Counted from the stretch's first letter, positions 20,648 through 32,548 are shown. The stretch: DNA of 64,000 bases from Mycoplasma sp. 1578d (GCF_024582695.1 NZ_CP102081.1:558001-622000), one strand, 5' to 3'. Notes: generated by a model not told the origin, from the sequence alone. A program made the numbers and translations.

Positions 20648-22818
20648 TATGATGAAATAACTTGAATTGCAGGGTGATCTTTATTGAGTGTTTTTTGTTT
20701 TTTATCTTTAATAAAACGCACTACAATTTCAGAGCCCTTAACTTCAAGCACTTCTCCCTCCCCGAAAGTAACATGTGAAATAATATCTCCGACAATGACT
20801 TTATTTTGCTTTTTCTTGTCTGATTCAGAATTCAAATAATTAATATCAAAATTCTTGTGCAAAATAATTTCATCTAAATTAATTCCCATTTCTTTAATGA
20901 AACGAGAAGGAGACTTGGGGGTATCGCTCCCGACTAAATGTCCACGTGAATCACTAATAAACAAGTTTTTTCTAGCTCGGGTGATGGCAACATAAGCTAA
21001 ACGTCTTTCTTCTTCAATTGGTGAATCCTCACTGTTAAGATAGCTAATAGCTTTTTCTTGATTATTAATTACCTTAATACTTGGGAAAATTCCTTCAGTA
21101 AGTCCAACCACAAAAACATTGTCAAACTCAAGACCTTTGGCTGAGTGAATAGTCATCAAAGAAACATAATTATTGCTATTATCTCCTTCATCAGCAGCTG
21201 ATAAAAGCGAAACCATGTTTAAATAATCTCCTAATGTGCCTTGCGGATTGTTTTGTTCTCAGTTTTTAATTGACTCGATTAGTTCATTAACATTATCTAG
21301 CGCTGATCCGCGAATGTTTTTATTGTTTTCAATATGTTCATAGTATTTAATTTCACTTAAAAATCAATTAATTGTTTCACTAATTTTTCTGAGATTTATT
21401 TTCTTTTGTGCTGTTAAAATGAGCTTAAAGAATGGAAAGAGTTTATTTTTAATAATTTTCCCCGGAATTGGAAGATGTTTGATATCTTTAACAATAATGT
21501 TAAACATTGACTCGCCTCGTTCAAGAGCATATTCCTTAATTTTGCTCAATGTAGTATCGCCAATGCCACGAACCGGAACATTAATAATTCTCTCAAGAGC
21601 TATATCTGAACCATCAAAAATAACTCTTAAAAAGGCTATAACATCTTTAATTTCACTTCGTTGGAAGAATTTGACTCCATTAAAAATTTTGTGATTAATA
21701 TTTTCTTGAATTAATGCTTCTTCAAATGGTCTTGAATAATAATTAGCACGATATAAAATAGCTATATTTTTAAGTTGATTCTTTTGTTTTTTAAGCTCAT
21801 TAATTTTTTGTACTACTCAGCGAGCTTCGGCTTCAACACTAAATCCATGATAAAACTCAATATCATCTCCATCGGTATTTTGTGTAATTAAGTTTTTATT
21901 GTACCGAATTTGGTTGTGTTGAATCAGTTTATTGGCTGCGTCAAGAATTTTTTTAGTTGAACGATAATTAAGATCTAAAACAACGGTTTTGCTATTTGGA
22001 TATTCTTTTTCAAAGTCTAAAATTAAATTAACTTCAGCGCCACGTCAGTTATAAATAGTTTGATCGGGATCACCAACAATTGTTAAATGAGTTCCGTCTC
22101 CAACAATTTTTTTAATAATGTCATATTGCATTTTTGAAGTATCTTGAAACTCATCAATTAGAATATATGAAAATTGTTTTTTATAAAATTGAGCTACATC
22201 TGAATGATTAGTTAGCAATTTGTGGGCTTGAATAATTAAATCATCAAAATCTAAGGCTCCCTTAAGGGCTAATTCATCTAAATATCCTTGATAAACCTTA
22301 ACAATAGGGTCATCAAGTTTTAAATTTAAAATTTCAGCAAATTGATAAATATCATAATTTTTGTTTTTAGCCCACGAAATGTATTGAATCATATTTTTAT
22401 AACTCACTACTTGAGTAGTAATTTCAAACCGTTTATATAAAGAGACTAAAATTTGATTTTTATCAACTTCATCAAGAATTAAAAAGTTGTTGTTATAACC
22501 GAGTAAGTGGATAAATTTACGCAAAATATTGCTACATAATGAATGAAAAGTGTAAATTTTTAAATCTGAATCATTATAAAGATACTTACTAATTCTTTCT
22601 TTCATTTCATTGCAAGCTTTATTGGTAAAGGTCACAGCTAAAATATTGCTTGACGAAATTCCAAGATCATTAATTAGATAAGTTACTTTACGAGTTAAAA
22701 CCTTAGTTTTACCACTTCCGGCACCAGCAATAATTCTTAAGTTTGTATCAAAATACTCAACGGCTTCACGTTGAAAATCATTTAAATCGGCTAATACATT
22801 ATTTCTCTTTAAATTCAT
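20647..22818 (-). CDS. pcrA: UvrD/PcrA-type superfamily 1 DNA helicase
   Basis: A 723-residue ATP-dependent 3'-5' helicase. Motif Q region DLNDFQREAV, Walker A AGAGSGKT at residues 31-38, motif Ib VTFTNKACNEMKERI, Walker B YILIDEFQDTS, motif III VGDPDQTIYNWRGA (TGA Trp), and motifs V/VI SLMTIHSAKGLEFDNVFVVG and EERRLAYVAITRARKNL. A C-terminal Tudor-like segment (GDIISHVTFGEGEVLEV) is typical of PcrA. The ATG at 22818 follows GAAAGGG and lies within the end of the RDD gene; an in-frame ATG at 22851 is less likely. Roles in repair and replication-conflict resolution are known for the family. Confidence 0.95.
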
Positions 22819-23461
22819 GTTCTTCCCTTTCATGATCGTTAAAGTATTCAAAATGTGGTAACTCTGAATAATAAGGAATTAATTTGAGTTCTTCATTTTT
22901 GATAATATTTTTATATTTATTAATTACTACTCGCGTGTGGGTAATTTTATCAATAATGCTTAGACGACTTTTATTTAAAATTATCGAAATATTGGCAATA
23001 AATTGGAGTAAAAATCAATAGCTAATTAAAATTGCAATAAGGTTTTTTTTAATGTCATTTCAAAATCCTGATTTTAAATTAGTTAAATCTTGATTGTTAA
23101 AATCAGATAGCTTAATTAAGCTAATAAAAAGCACTAAAATAACAATTCAAAAGGCACCATTAAATAAATTTTTAATAATAAAAGTTTTAAAATTAATCTT
23201 TTTGCCTGATTGATCGAGCGTTTTCAGATTAAATAATTTTTGAAATAAAGTTTGCTTATTAAAGATTATGGGAACAAGTATAAAATAAATCATTATCCAC
23301 AAAATACAGAGAGAAAAGCTTCCGTAATAATAAGTGTTATTGTAAAAATTTTCTTTTGTAGGAATTAAAAAATAAAAAATAACAAAAATAACTACTGCTG
23401 AAATTAAAAAATCAAACAAGTTACAAATAAATCTTCTTCAAAAACCAGAGTTTTCATACAT
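22799..23461 (-). CDS. RDD-family membrane protein
   Basis: A 220-residue integral membrane protein. The start MYENSGFWRRFICNLFDFLI has the R...D arrangement that names the RDD family, followed by hydrophobic segments at about residues 14-35, 45-75, 105-125 and 135-160 and a charged C-terminal tail. Conserved Trp residues are TGA-encoded. No specific substrate or role is known for the family in mollicutes. The ATG at 23461 is one base past the glycosyltransferase stop and the end overlaps pcrA by 20 bases, so it belongs to the same transcript. Confidence 0.7.
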
Positions 23462-23462
23462 T

Positions 23463-24482
23463 TTATTCTAGCTCACTCAATATTTTAGTTTTAATTTGTT
23501 TTAACTTGCGTATTGAAGTTTTAAGCATTTGTGTTTCAATTGAAGATTTAAGCATGTAGGTGTTTTCTTTTTCAAATTCTTTAAATTCAGTGCTATTTTC
23601 TAATTTAGTTAGTTCTTGTTCGTGTTTTTGAACAATTAATGAACTTCGAGTTTGTTGAATTTGTTCTTTGGACTTAAAGTTACGATATGCAAAAGTAGTT
23701 GCATTTAAAAGTCCATACATAATAATTTTTAAATAATAAAATTGAGCATAAATTAATTCAAGTTCAAGATTAAGTTGTTTTTCTTGAGCAAAAGAACGAA
23801 TTTGTTTAAAACTTTTGATCTCATTTTTTGTGCTTAATAAAATATTCGCACCATAATATTCTTTTAAAATCCGCTGATCAATGTAAATATAAGTGCTTGC
23901 ACTTAACATCAAAATATAGTTAATTTCTACACACAATTTGGAATCACTTTTGCTAATTGATTGATAATTGAGAATTTTTTGAACTAAAGTTCTTTTAAAG
24001 ATCTTATTAAAAATAAAAGGGAACGAATAAGTAAGAGCATATTTATTGCTTGTAATATGAACAATTTCATCAGTCTTAAATCTAGCTTGTGGTTTTCATA
24101 AAACAGAACCAATAATTCGAGGTTTAAGTTCAATTACGTCTGCGTTGTGGAGTTCAATTTGTTCTATTAAACGATCAATATAATGACGTTTCAATGGTCC
24201 ATCAGAGTTAATAACACACGCGTAATCTCCACTTAAAACCCCAAATGCTTTAAGTAGGTTAAACTGATACGATTTAGTTTTGCTGTTAAAAAGGACAATA
24301 ATACGATTTTTAAAAAAATTTTGGTATTTCTGAATGACATCAAAAATTTGTTTGCTTTTTGATTTTTTATTAATACACAAAATTACTTCAAAATCCTGTT
24401 TTTCTTGCAGAGTTAATGCACGTAAAAACGAATCAACATCTTTTGGTGTTTCGCTCACAAGCGAGATAATTGATAATCTCAT
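23463..24482 (-). CDS. Family 2-like glycosyltransferase
   Basis: A 339-residue protein. The N-terminal 120 residues have the GT-A pattern: MRLSIISLVSETPKDVDSFL, then EVILCINKKSK, and YACVINSDGPL, where the SDG sits at the nucleotide-sugar/metal (DxD-type) position. The C-terminal 200 residues are helical and charged (LKSSIETQMLKTSIRKLKQ) and match nothing I recognise. Probable role is glycosylation of a lipid or surface carbohydrate at the inner membrane face. It heads the transcript with RDD, pcrA and the hypothetical membrane protein. Confidence 0.65.
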
Positions 24483-24554
24483 TGCACCCCTTTTATTTGT
24501 TAAATACTTACACTAAATTTTACCATATTATCAAGGCTACTTGATAAAGCAAAC

Positions 24555-24578
24555 AAAAAGCAACTATTCAGTTGCTTC
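24555..24578 (-). terminator. Terminator of topA
   Basis: On the minus strand GAAGCAAC - TGAATA - GTTGC followed by TTTTTG forms a short hairpin overlapping the last topA codons and its TAG stop (24564). Confidence 0.6.
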
Positions 24579-26444
24579 TTTTTTAGTGCTAAACTTTCCC
24601 CTACGAGAGAATTTGAATGTTTTTTGACTGGGTATACTTCGAGTGTAGCGACATTGAGGGAAGTTTTTACATCCAATGAACTTTTGACCTTGCTTATTTC
24701 TTCGTTCAATTAAAATTCCTTGATCATCAGGACAAGGTTCATCAAGTTCAACTTGTTCAATTTTTGAAGTTTGCATACTTTGTTGAGCTTGTTCAAGTTC
24801 TTCGGTAAATCGATCTCAAAAATCTTGCATGACATTATTTTTTTCAAGCTTATCTTCAGCAATTTGATCAAGTTGTTCCTCAACGCTAGCAGTATATGAT
24901 TCGTTAATGATTTTAGGGAATGAACTGATTAATTTATCAAGGACAATTATTCCGAATTCAGTTGGTTTTAGTGTGTTTTCAAACACTTCCACATATTCAC
25001 GGTCCTTAATGACTTTTACTGTTGAAGCAAAGGTGGAAGGTCTTCCAACCTTAATATTATCAAGCTTTTCAATTAAAGAACCTTCATTATAACGTGGAGC
25101 TGGATTAGTTTGATGATCTTCGAACATGAATTCTCGAATCGAAATAATTTGATCTTTGACATACTCAGGATCTATATCACTTTGAGGGGGTTCTTGATCG
25201 ATAATGTAATATCCATCAAAAACAACTTTGGAAAAGTAGTTTTTGAAAACATATTCACCATTTAAATAAGTATAAGAAGTAATTTTTCGTACTGGTGGTG
25301 TCATCAAACTACGTAAAGTAATTTCATAAATGAGTTGGTAAATTTTTAGTTCTTGTTCACTCATTTGAGGATAAAGAGTTTGTGCTTGAGCTGGAGTGAT
25401 TCTAACATCAGTTGGGCGAATCGCTTCATGGGCATCTTGATCTCCACTAAATCCTTTAATTTCGGTAGCGACATATTCTTGACCATATTTAGAATTAATA
25501 TACGATTGAGCAACATTAACAAAGGTAGCACTTAAACGGGTTGAATCGGTTCTTGGATAACTAATAAGTCCACCTTCTCCGTATCCTTCGTATAATTTTT
25601 GACATACAGCTTGGGTTACTTGAGCAGAATAAGGGCTCTTTTTATATAAAACTGATTGTTTTAATGGTTCGACTTTAGTAAGCTTGCGTTGGCTTTGTTT
25701 AACTTCGGAAACAATTAAAGTTTTGGGTGCACTTTCAAAGTATTTTTTAATATTTTCAAGCTCTTCTTTGAAAATTCATTCACGTTTTTCGGCAGGATTT
25801 TTTAAATTAACATAATTAGCTTCATTAACATTATCAGCAAAAAAGGCACGTAATTTGCTGTAATATTCAGGAATAAAACTTTCGATTTCGCGTTCACGGT
25901 CGACAACTAATTTAAGTGCGATTGATTGTACTCTTCCTGCACTTGGATTAGTTGGTGAGTTAAAAATTTTATTTTTCATCAATGAACTAAGACGAAAACC
26001 AATGATCCGATCCATCATTCGACGAGCTTTTTGAGCTTGAACTAAAGGTTGATTAAGTTTTTCAGGATGCTCAAAAGCTTTTAAAATTGCATCTCGTGTA
26101 ATCTCATTATATTTAACTCGATAATAGTTATCTTGTAATTTAAAATAATTGACAAGATGTTCGCCGATAGCTTCTCCTTCTCGATCTGGGTCAGTTGCAA
26201 TATAAACTGTATTAGATTTCTTGATTGATTCTTTGAGTTTTTTAGCAACTTCACGTTTAGTTGAATCCAGAGAATATTCAGGTTCTCAACTTTGTAAATC
26301 AATCCCAAGTGAATATGGCCCAGATGTTTTTAACTTTAAAATATGTCCCACACTAGCAACTACTTCATAATTATCTCCAAGATATTTTTTAATAGTGTTA
26401 ACTTTGTTTGGTGACTCGACAATAACTAAATTATTTTTTTCCAT
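24564..26444 (-). CDS. topA: DNA topoisomerase I
   Basis: A 626-residue type IA topoisomerase that relaxes negative supercoils. The N-terminal TOPRIM domain ([31 protein letters not shown]) holds the acidic metal ligands. The active-site tyrosine is in [14 protein letters not shown] (about residue 296), and [13 protein letters not shown] and EAIRPTDV are also family signatures. The C-terminus has one four-cysteine zinc finger (CPDDQG...CKNFPQC), fewer than the several fingers in larger homologues. Several TGA codons encode Trp. The start ATG at 26444 has no Shine-Dalgarno. Monocistronic, with a hairpin at its end. Confidence 0.96.
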
Positions 26445-26570
26445 TGATAAAATATTACATTAATTTTTTAACTTATTCAAAAATAAAAAACCACATTTTG
26501 TGAGAACAAACGGAAATATGACTTAATAAGTGTGATTAGTTTTGATCAAAAATAGCTTAATTGTAAAGGA

Positions 26571-26599
26571 AATGCAAAAGCTTGTTAAAAGGCTTTTTT
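26571..26599 (+). terminator. Possible terminator or attenuator hairpin upstream of rpsF
   Basis: AAAAGC and GCTTTTTTT form a six-bp hairpin with a T run on the plus strand, although no plus-strand gene lies upstream. It could end a short untranslated RNA or attenuate the rpsF transcript. Weak. Confidence 0.3.
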
Positions 26600-26627
26600 T
26601 CTAGAATAAAAATGATAAAATAAATAA

Positions 26628-26682
26628 GAGTATTTATATATACTCCTTGGCTGTTTAGCCCAGAAGACCATAAGGAGATAAC
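26628..26682 (+). promoter_or_regulatory. Structured rpsF leader with two competing hairpins
   Basis: CTCCTT (26643-26648) can pair with AAGGAG (26672-26677), the ribosome binding site of rpsF, with a GGCT-GTTT-AGCC hairpin (26649-26660) nested inside. The first bases of CTCCTT can instead pair upstream, GAGTAT (26628-26633) with ATACTC (26640-26645), which would free the ribosome binding site. This resembles the position and logic of the known S6:S18-binding leader RNAs of rpsF operons, but I do not see that motif's characteristic CCG element clearly. Confidence 0.5.
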
Positions 26683-27105
26683 ATGACAAAATATGAAATT
26701 ATGATGATTGTTGATCCCAAAGCTAATTTAGAAATTGCTCAAAAACTTCTTGTAGATGTTTTTGAAAAAAAAGTAACTAAAGTGGAAAAACTTGAACGTA
26801 CTGAATTAGCATATAAAATCAACAACGCTCAAAATGCTCAATACTTACTTGCTCAGATTGAATGTGAATCTACATTAGTTTCTGAATTTACCCGTAAGGC
26901 TAACATTGTCAAAGAAATTTGAAGATACTTAGTTTTAAACCTTGATACCGAAAGAGGTTTTAACAAAGAATTTAAAAATGTTGGTAAGAAAAAAGTAGAT
27001 CCTCGTGTTAAAAGAGAAAGAACTGATCGTAGCGAAAATTCTTCAAACGAAGAAAACAAAAAACGCACTCCAAGACCAGTTCGTGCACCAAAACCTCAAG
27101 AATAA
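26683..27105 (+). CDS. rpsF: Ribosomal protein S6
   Basis: A 140-residue small-subunit protein. The first 95 residues are the conserved S6 fold (MTKYEIMMIVDPKANL; RTELAYKI; VSEFTRKANIVKEIWRYLVLN with TGA Trp). About 45 charged, low-complexity residues follow (KKVDPRVKRERTDRSENSSN, ending APKPQE), a tail seen in several mycoplasma S6 proteins. First gene of the conserved rpsF-ssb-rpsR operon; its AAGGAG ribosome binding site lies in the structured leader. ssb begins 14 bases after the stop. Confidence 0.96.
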
Positions 27106-27119
27106 TTAAAGGATTTAAT

Positions 27120-27620
27120 ATGTATAACAAAGTTATTTTAATTGGAAGAATTGCCAATATTAAGGAATTAAAACAAGCACAAAGCGGAAGCAACTTTGTT
27201 TCATTCAGTGTGGCAGTGAATAAAAACACTAAAAGTACACCAAATGATAAAGCTAACTTTATTCCTTGTGTTGCTTTTAAAGGAAATGCTGATTTTATCA
27301 ACAAGTATCTTACTAAAGGTTCGCTTGTAATGATTGATGGTTCAATTAGTATGAGTGATTATCAAGATCGAAACGGAAATCGTAACACAAGTTTTGATGT
27401 AATTGTTAACTTAATCACTCCACTTGAATCTAAATCGCGTCGTGAAGAATTGTCTCAAAAAAATATCAATAATACTCAATTTTCAAGTAGAAACGAAATT
27501 CCAGTTCAAACACCTGAACAATATCTCCAATTAAATAAAAATAACGATTATGTATTAGACCAAATATCAGATCAGCCAGCTTCTTCAGTAATGTTTGACA
27601 ATGAAGAAGATTGAGAATAG
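27120..27620 (+). CDS. ssb: Single-stranded DNA-binding protein
   Basis: A 166-residue OB-fold protein (about residues 1-105: MYNKVILIGRIANIKELKQ, FVSFSVAVN, FKGNADFINKYLTKGSLVMIDG) that coats single-stranded DNA, with a Gln/Asn-rich linker. The C-terminus ends MFDNEEDWE, the Trp being TGA-encoded. It is acidic but lacks the Pro-Phe tip of the classical DDDIPF partner-binding tail. Located between rpsF and rpsR as in most Firmicutes; the rpsR start is eight bases after the stop. Confidence 0.95.
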
Positions 27621-27628
27621 GAGAGAAA

Positions 27629-27895
27629 ATGGCATTTATTAACAAACGTAAAAAAGGATTTACACCAAGAAGAAAATTCTGTGAATTTTGTTCAGAAAAA
27701 ATGGCATATTTAGATTATAAAAATGTTGAATTATTATCTAGATATATTTCAGCAAACGGGCAAATTAAATCAAAAGCTAATACCGGTGCTTGTGCTAAAC
27801 ACCAACGTAAATTAGCTACTGCAATTAAAAGAGCAAGATTTATGGCTTTAATGCCTTACAGCATTGTCAGAGTAAGAATGCAAAAGACTGCTTAA
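27629..27895 (+). CDS. rpsR: Ribosomal protein S18
   Basis: An 88-residue S18 (YLDYKNVELLSRYISANGQI and KHQRKLATAIKRARFMALMPY are diagnostic). The N-terminal region has a CEFC pair and a further Cys (TGACAKHQ), a zinc-type variant. The ATG at 27629 follows AGGAGAGA; an upstream in-frame extension inside ssb is not needed. Last gene of the operon, followed by the hairpin at 27929-27946. Confidence 0.95.
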   Translation: MAFINKRKKGFTPRRKFCEFCSEKMAYLDYKNVELLSRYISANGQIKSKANTGACAKHQRKLATAIKRARFMALMPYSIVRVRMQKTA

Positions 27896-27928
27896 TAAAT
27901 TCGAACAATGTTGAATTTTATTTACATA

Positions 27929-27951
27929 ACTTACCTTAGGGTAAGTATTTT
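27929..27951 (+). terminator. Terminator of rpsF-ssb-rpsR
   Basis: ACTTACC (27929-27935) and GGTAAGT (27940-27946) form a hairpin with a TTAG loop followed by ATTTTTATTTT, 34 bases past the rpsR stop. Confidence 0.75.
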
Positions 27952-28063
27952 TATTTTATGACAAAACATTCATAATTAAATTGAGCAGATTGATTTTTCT
28001 TTTTTTAAAAGACAATTTTTGCGGAAATTTTTCCATAAATAACATTTTTACGATATTAAAAAA

Positions 28064-28069
28064 TATAAT
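28064..28069 (+). promoter_or_regulatory. Candidate -10 box of dhaKLM
   Basis: A perfect TATAAT 31 bases upstream of the dhaK start. A small inverted repeat GGAAA/TTTCC at 28023-28034 lies further upstream. No -35 consensus. Confidence 0.45.
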
Positions 28070-28099
28070 TGTATTAATAAATAAATTCAAGGAGATCTA

Positions 28100-29078
28100 G
28101 TGAAAAAAGTTTTAAATAATCCTAATGATGTTGTATCAGAAATGATTCAAGGAATCACATATGCAAACTCAAATGTTTATAAGGTAAAAAAATTACAATG
28201 TTATTGCACGAAAATCAAACACATCAAAAGTTGTATTAATCTCAGGCGGGGGAAGCGGTCATGAACCTGCACACGCAGGATTTGTAGGGTTTGGTATGCT
28301 TGATGGTGCTGTTTTAGGAGAGGTTTTTACTTCTCCATCAGTTGACCAAGTTTACGGAGCTATTAAAGCAATCGATCAAGGACAAGGAGTGTTGTTAATT
28401 ATCAAAAACTACACAGGTGATGTACTAAATTTTGAAATGGCAGCTGAAATGTCCAGATCAGAAGGAATAAACGTTAAGACAGTAATTGTTAATGATGACA
28501 TTGCTGTAGAAAATAGCTTATACACTGCTGGAAGGAGAGGGGTTGCTGGAACAGTATTTGTTCATAAAATTGCTGGTAGTGCAGCTGAAAATCATAACGA
28601 TTTAGAATCAGTATATAAGTTGGCTCAAAAAGTAGTGGCAAACACCAAAACCTTAGGAATGAGTCTTGGTGGAGCCACCATTCCTGCAAGCGGTAAGAAA
28701 AGTTTTGAACTTGCTGATGATGAAATTGAAATGGGGCTTGGAATTCACGGAGAACCCGGAACACATAAAGAAAAACTCTCAAGTGCTCATGAGCATGTGA
28801 AAAAAATGCTTGATTCTTTACTTAACGAAATTAATATTAAAAATGAACATGTTGCTGTGCTGGTTAATGGGCTAGGATCAACCACGCTAATGGAACTTTA
28901 TATTATTAACAAAGAAGTTAACGAACAATTGCAAAGTAAAGGAATTAAAGTACATAAATCACTAGTTGGAAATTATATGACTTCGCTTGAAATGCCTGGG
29001 TTTTCAATTAGTTTAATTAAATTAGATGAACAAATGAAAAAATACTTAGACTTTGAAATTAAAAGTAATTTATTTTAG
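28100..29078 (+). CDS. dhaK: Dihydroxyacetone kinase subunit DhaK, with a +1 frame disruption
   Basis: Substrate-binding subunit of PEP-dependent dihydroxyacetone kinase. The frame starts at GTG 28100 behind GGAGAT (MKKVLNNPNDVVSEMIQG). It runs out of register in an A run at 28186-28192 (seven A where six are needed). Removing one A restores YKVKNYNVIARKSN leading into the diagnostic VVLISGGGSGHEPAHAGFVG. The rest is intact: MGLGIHGEPGTHKEKL contains the His (about residue 216) that binds dihydroxyacetone covalently in E. coli DhaK. The corrected protein is 325 residues, normal for DhaK. As written the gene is split: sequencing error, transcriptional slippage or a recent null mutation. dhaL and dhaM downstream are intact. 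Confidence 0.85.
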
Positions 29079-29090
29079 GTTAAATCAAAC

Positions 29091-29696
29091 ATGAATACTC
29101 AATTAATTATTAAAATTATTAAACAAATCGCACAAATGATTGAACAAAAAGCCGATATACTGACTGAATTAGATCGTTTAATTGGTGATGGTGATCACGG
29201 AATTAATCTCAAAAGAGGGTTTGATGCAGTCATGGTTAACATAAACGAATTTAAGCAAAAATCAAGTAAAGAGCTCTTAAATTATGTAGCCATGACTCTT
29301 ATGAGTAAAGTTGGCGGATCAAGCGGACCGTTTCTTGGGACAATCTTTTTAAAACTTGCTCAAAGTGATAATTTTGCACAAGGAATTTTACAAGCAGCTG
29401 ATGCTGTTCAAATGCGTGGAAAAGCAAATGTTGGCGATAAAACAATGGTGGATATTTTAACTCCTTTTGCAAGTACTTATAATCAATTATTAACTCAAGG
29501 AGTAAATCAAAACCAAGCTCTTGATCGAGCCATAGAAAAAGCAAAAGAACATTTAGACGAATCGAAAAATCTAATAGCTAGAAAAGGAAGAGCTTCATAT
29601 TTAGGAGAAAGAAGTTTAGGTGTCACTGATCCAGGAAGTCAAAGCACTTACTATATGCTCGAAATTGTTGTCAAGGAATTAAAACAGAATGATTAA
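29091..29696 (+). CDS. dhaL: Dihydroxyacetone kinase ADP-binding subunit DhaL
   Basis: A 201-residue subunit that holds ADP/ATP as a cofactor and phosphorylates dihydroxyacetone bound to DhaK. The Mg-nucleotide loop LDRLIGDGDHGINLKRGF, GGSSGPFLGTIF, and the C-terminal AYLG-type motif ASYLGERSLGVTDPGSQS are textbook for DhaL. Length is normal. It lies 12 bases after dhaK and overlaps dhaM by eight bases. Confidence 0.95.
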   Translation: MNTQLIIKIIKQIAQMIEQKADILTELDRLIGDGDHGINLKRGFDAVMVNINEFKQKSSKELLNYVAMTLMSKVGGSSGPFLGTIFLKLAQSDNFAQGILQAADAVQMRGKANVGDKTMVDILTPFASTYNQLLTQGVNQNQALDRAIEKAKEHLDESKNLIARKGRASYLGERSLGVTDPGSQSTYYMLEIVVKELKQND

Positions 29697-30084
29697 TTTT
29701 GTGGTCGTGTCACATAGTCGAGCTTTAGCTGATGAAGCTATAAAATTAGCTAGTATGATGAAGCACGCTGATTTTCAAATTATTAACGCCGCTGGAATTC
29801 CTCAAAGTGATGAATTTGGGACAGATGTATCTTATATTATTGATGCAATTAATCAAGCTAATCAAGATGATGGAGTGATTGTATTTTGTGAAATTGGTTC
29901 TTCGTTAATGAGTTCACAAATGGCAATTGAAATGATAGCTCATCCTAATGTGATCTTGGCTGATGCTCCTTTTATTGAAGGTCTTTGTCTAGCTGTTTCA
30001 TTCAATTTTAAACAAGCAACACTTGCTCAGATCAAAGAACAATTAGAACAAGTGAAAAATTTTTCCAAACAAATCACTCAGTAA
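29689..30084 (+). CDS. dhaM: PTS-dependent dihydroxyacetone kinase phosphotransfer subunit DhaM (EIIA domain only)
   Basis: A 131-residue mannose-type EIIA domain. The N-terminal NFVVVSHSRALADEAIKLA contains the phosphorylated His of the VSHS motif. GTDVSYIIDAIN, DDGVIVFCEIGSS and LADAPFIEGLCLAV follow. It lacks the HPr and EI-like extensions of E. coli DhaM, so it must receive phosphate from the cell's general HPr. It would rephosphorylate ADP on DhaL. Its presence shows the kinase is PEP-driven rather than ATP-driven. A bidirectional terminator follows at 30092. Confidence 0.92.
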   Translation: MINFVVVSHSRALADEAIKLASMMKHADFQIINAAGIPQSDEFGTDVSYIIDAINQANQDDGVIVFCEIGSSLMSSQMAIEMIAHPNVILADAPFIEGLCLAVSFNFKQATLAQIKEQLEQVKNFSKQITQ

Positions 30085-30091
30085 AATGTAC

Positions 30092-30119
30092 AAAAAAGTA
30101 GCAATAATGCTACTTTTTT
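30092..30119. terminator. Bidirectional terminator between dhaM and glpF
   Basis: A perfect 12-bp stem (AAAAAAGTAGCA with TGCTACTTTTTT) and ATAA loop between the convergent dhaKLM and glp transcripts; A and T tracts serve both directions. Confidence 0.9.
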
Positions 30120-30138
30120 ATGTTTGTGAATTTATATT

Positions 30139-30932
30139 TTAGAACGCTGATGCTATAGCTCCAACAAAAATGGCACCAAGAATTGGTGAAAGGACTGGAA
30201 CTAATAAACCATATTTAAAGTCAGGTGAAACGATTTCTCCGCTCATTTTTTTGGCTAGTAATTTAGTAGTTACATAATAAACAAACCGAGGAGCTAAATC
30301 ACGAGCTGGGTTTATGGCGTATCCAGTTACACTACCAAGTGAAAGCCCAATTCCCATTACAGCAAGCGATACAATTCAACCACCTTCCATTTTGGCAAGT
30401 GATCCAGCACCAAATACAACCGATAAAAGCACCACGGTACCAACAATTTCATATGACATGCTATGTAATCATGATTCACGGTGAGTTGACCCTGTACAGC
30501 TCGAATCTTTGAGTAATCCTGAAGGATTTTCGATAATGTGTTTATAGTTAATAAAATTAAGAATAGTTTGTCCAAGAGCTGCACCAAGAAGTTGAGCAAT
30601 AATATACACAATTGCCAACCCAAAGTGAGACCCAGTAATTTGTGAACCACTTTTCAAGAAAACAGCAATAGTAACTGCAGGATTTAAATGTGCAGCACCA
30701 AGTAAAGGATTGATATTTTCAGGTGTCATTGCTTTAAAGAGAGCTGATGAAACAACAACACCAACTAGAACAGCAAGTCCTCAACCCATGATAATGGCTA
30801 CTCAATTCCCACCGACATTTTTAGCATACATTTTGGGATAATTAAGTGAAGCACAAACTCCATTACCAAGTAAAATTAAGAACATAGTCCCGATTAATTC
30901 ACTAACAAAACCTGCTCCGAACTGAACATCCA

Positions 30933-30933
<1 letters not shown>
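30139..30933 (-). CDS. glpF: Glycerol uptake facilitator (aquaglyceroporin)
   Basis: A 264-residue MIP-family channel. Both pore motifs are present: AAHLNPAVTIAVFLK and YAINPARDLAPRF (the Asp after NPAR marks the glycerol-type subfamily). The N-terminus VSELIGTMFLILLGNG is typical, and six hydrophobic spans can be traced. Trp residues are TGA-encoded. The ATG overlaps the glpK stop (TAATG at 30931-30935), so glpK-glpF is translationally coupled. It moves glycerol, and possibly dihydroxyacetone, across the membrane. Confidence 0.96.
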
Positions 30934-32459
<1,526 letters not shown>

Positions 32460-32548
32460 TTTTTCTTTCTTTAACTAATGTTAGAATGGATAAATTTAAT
32501 ATTTATAGTTGTATTTGGTATTTCTAAATTTAGTTTAAAAATATTAGT

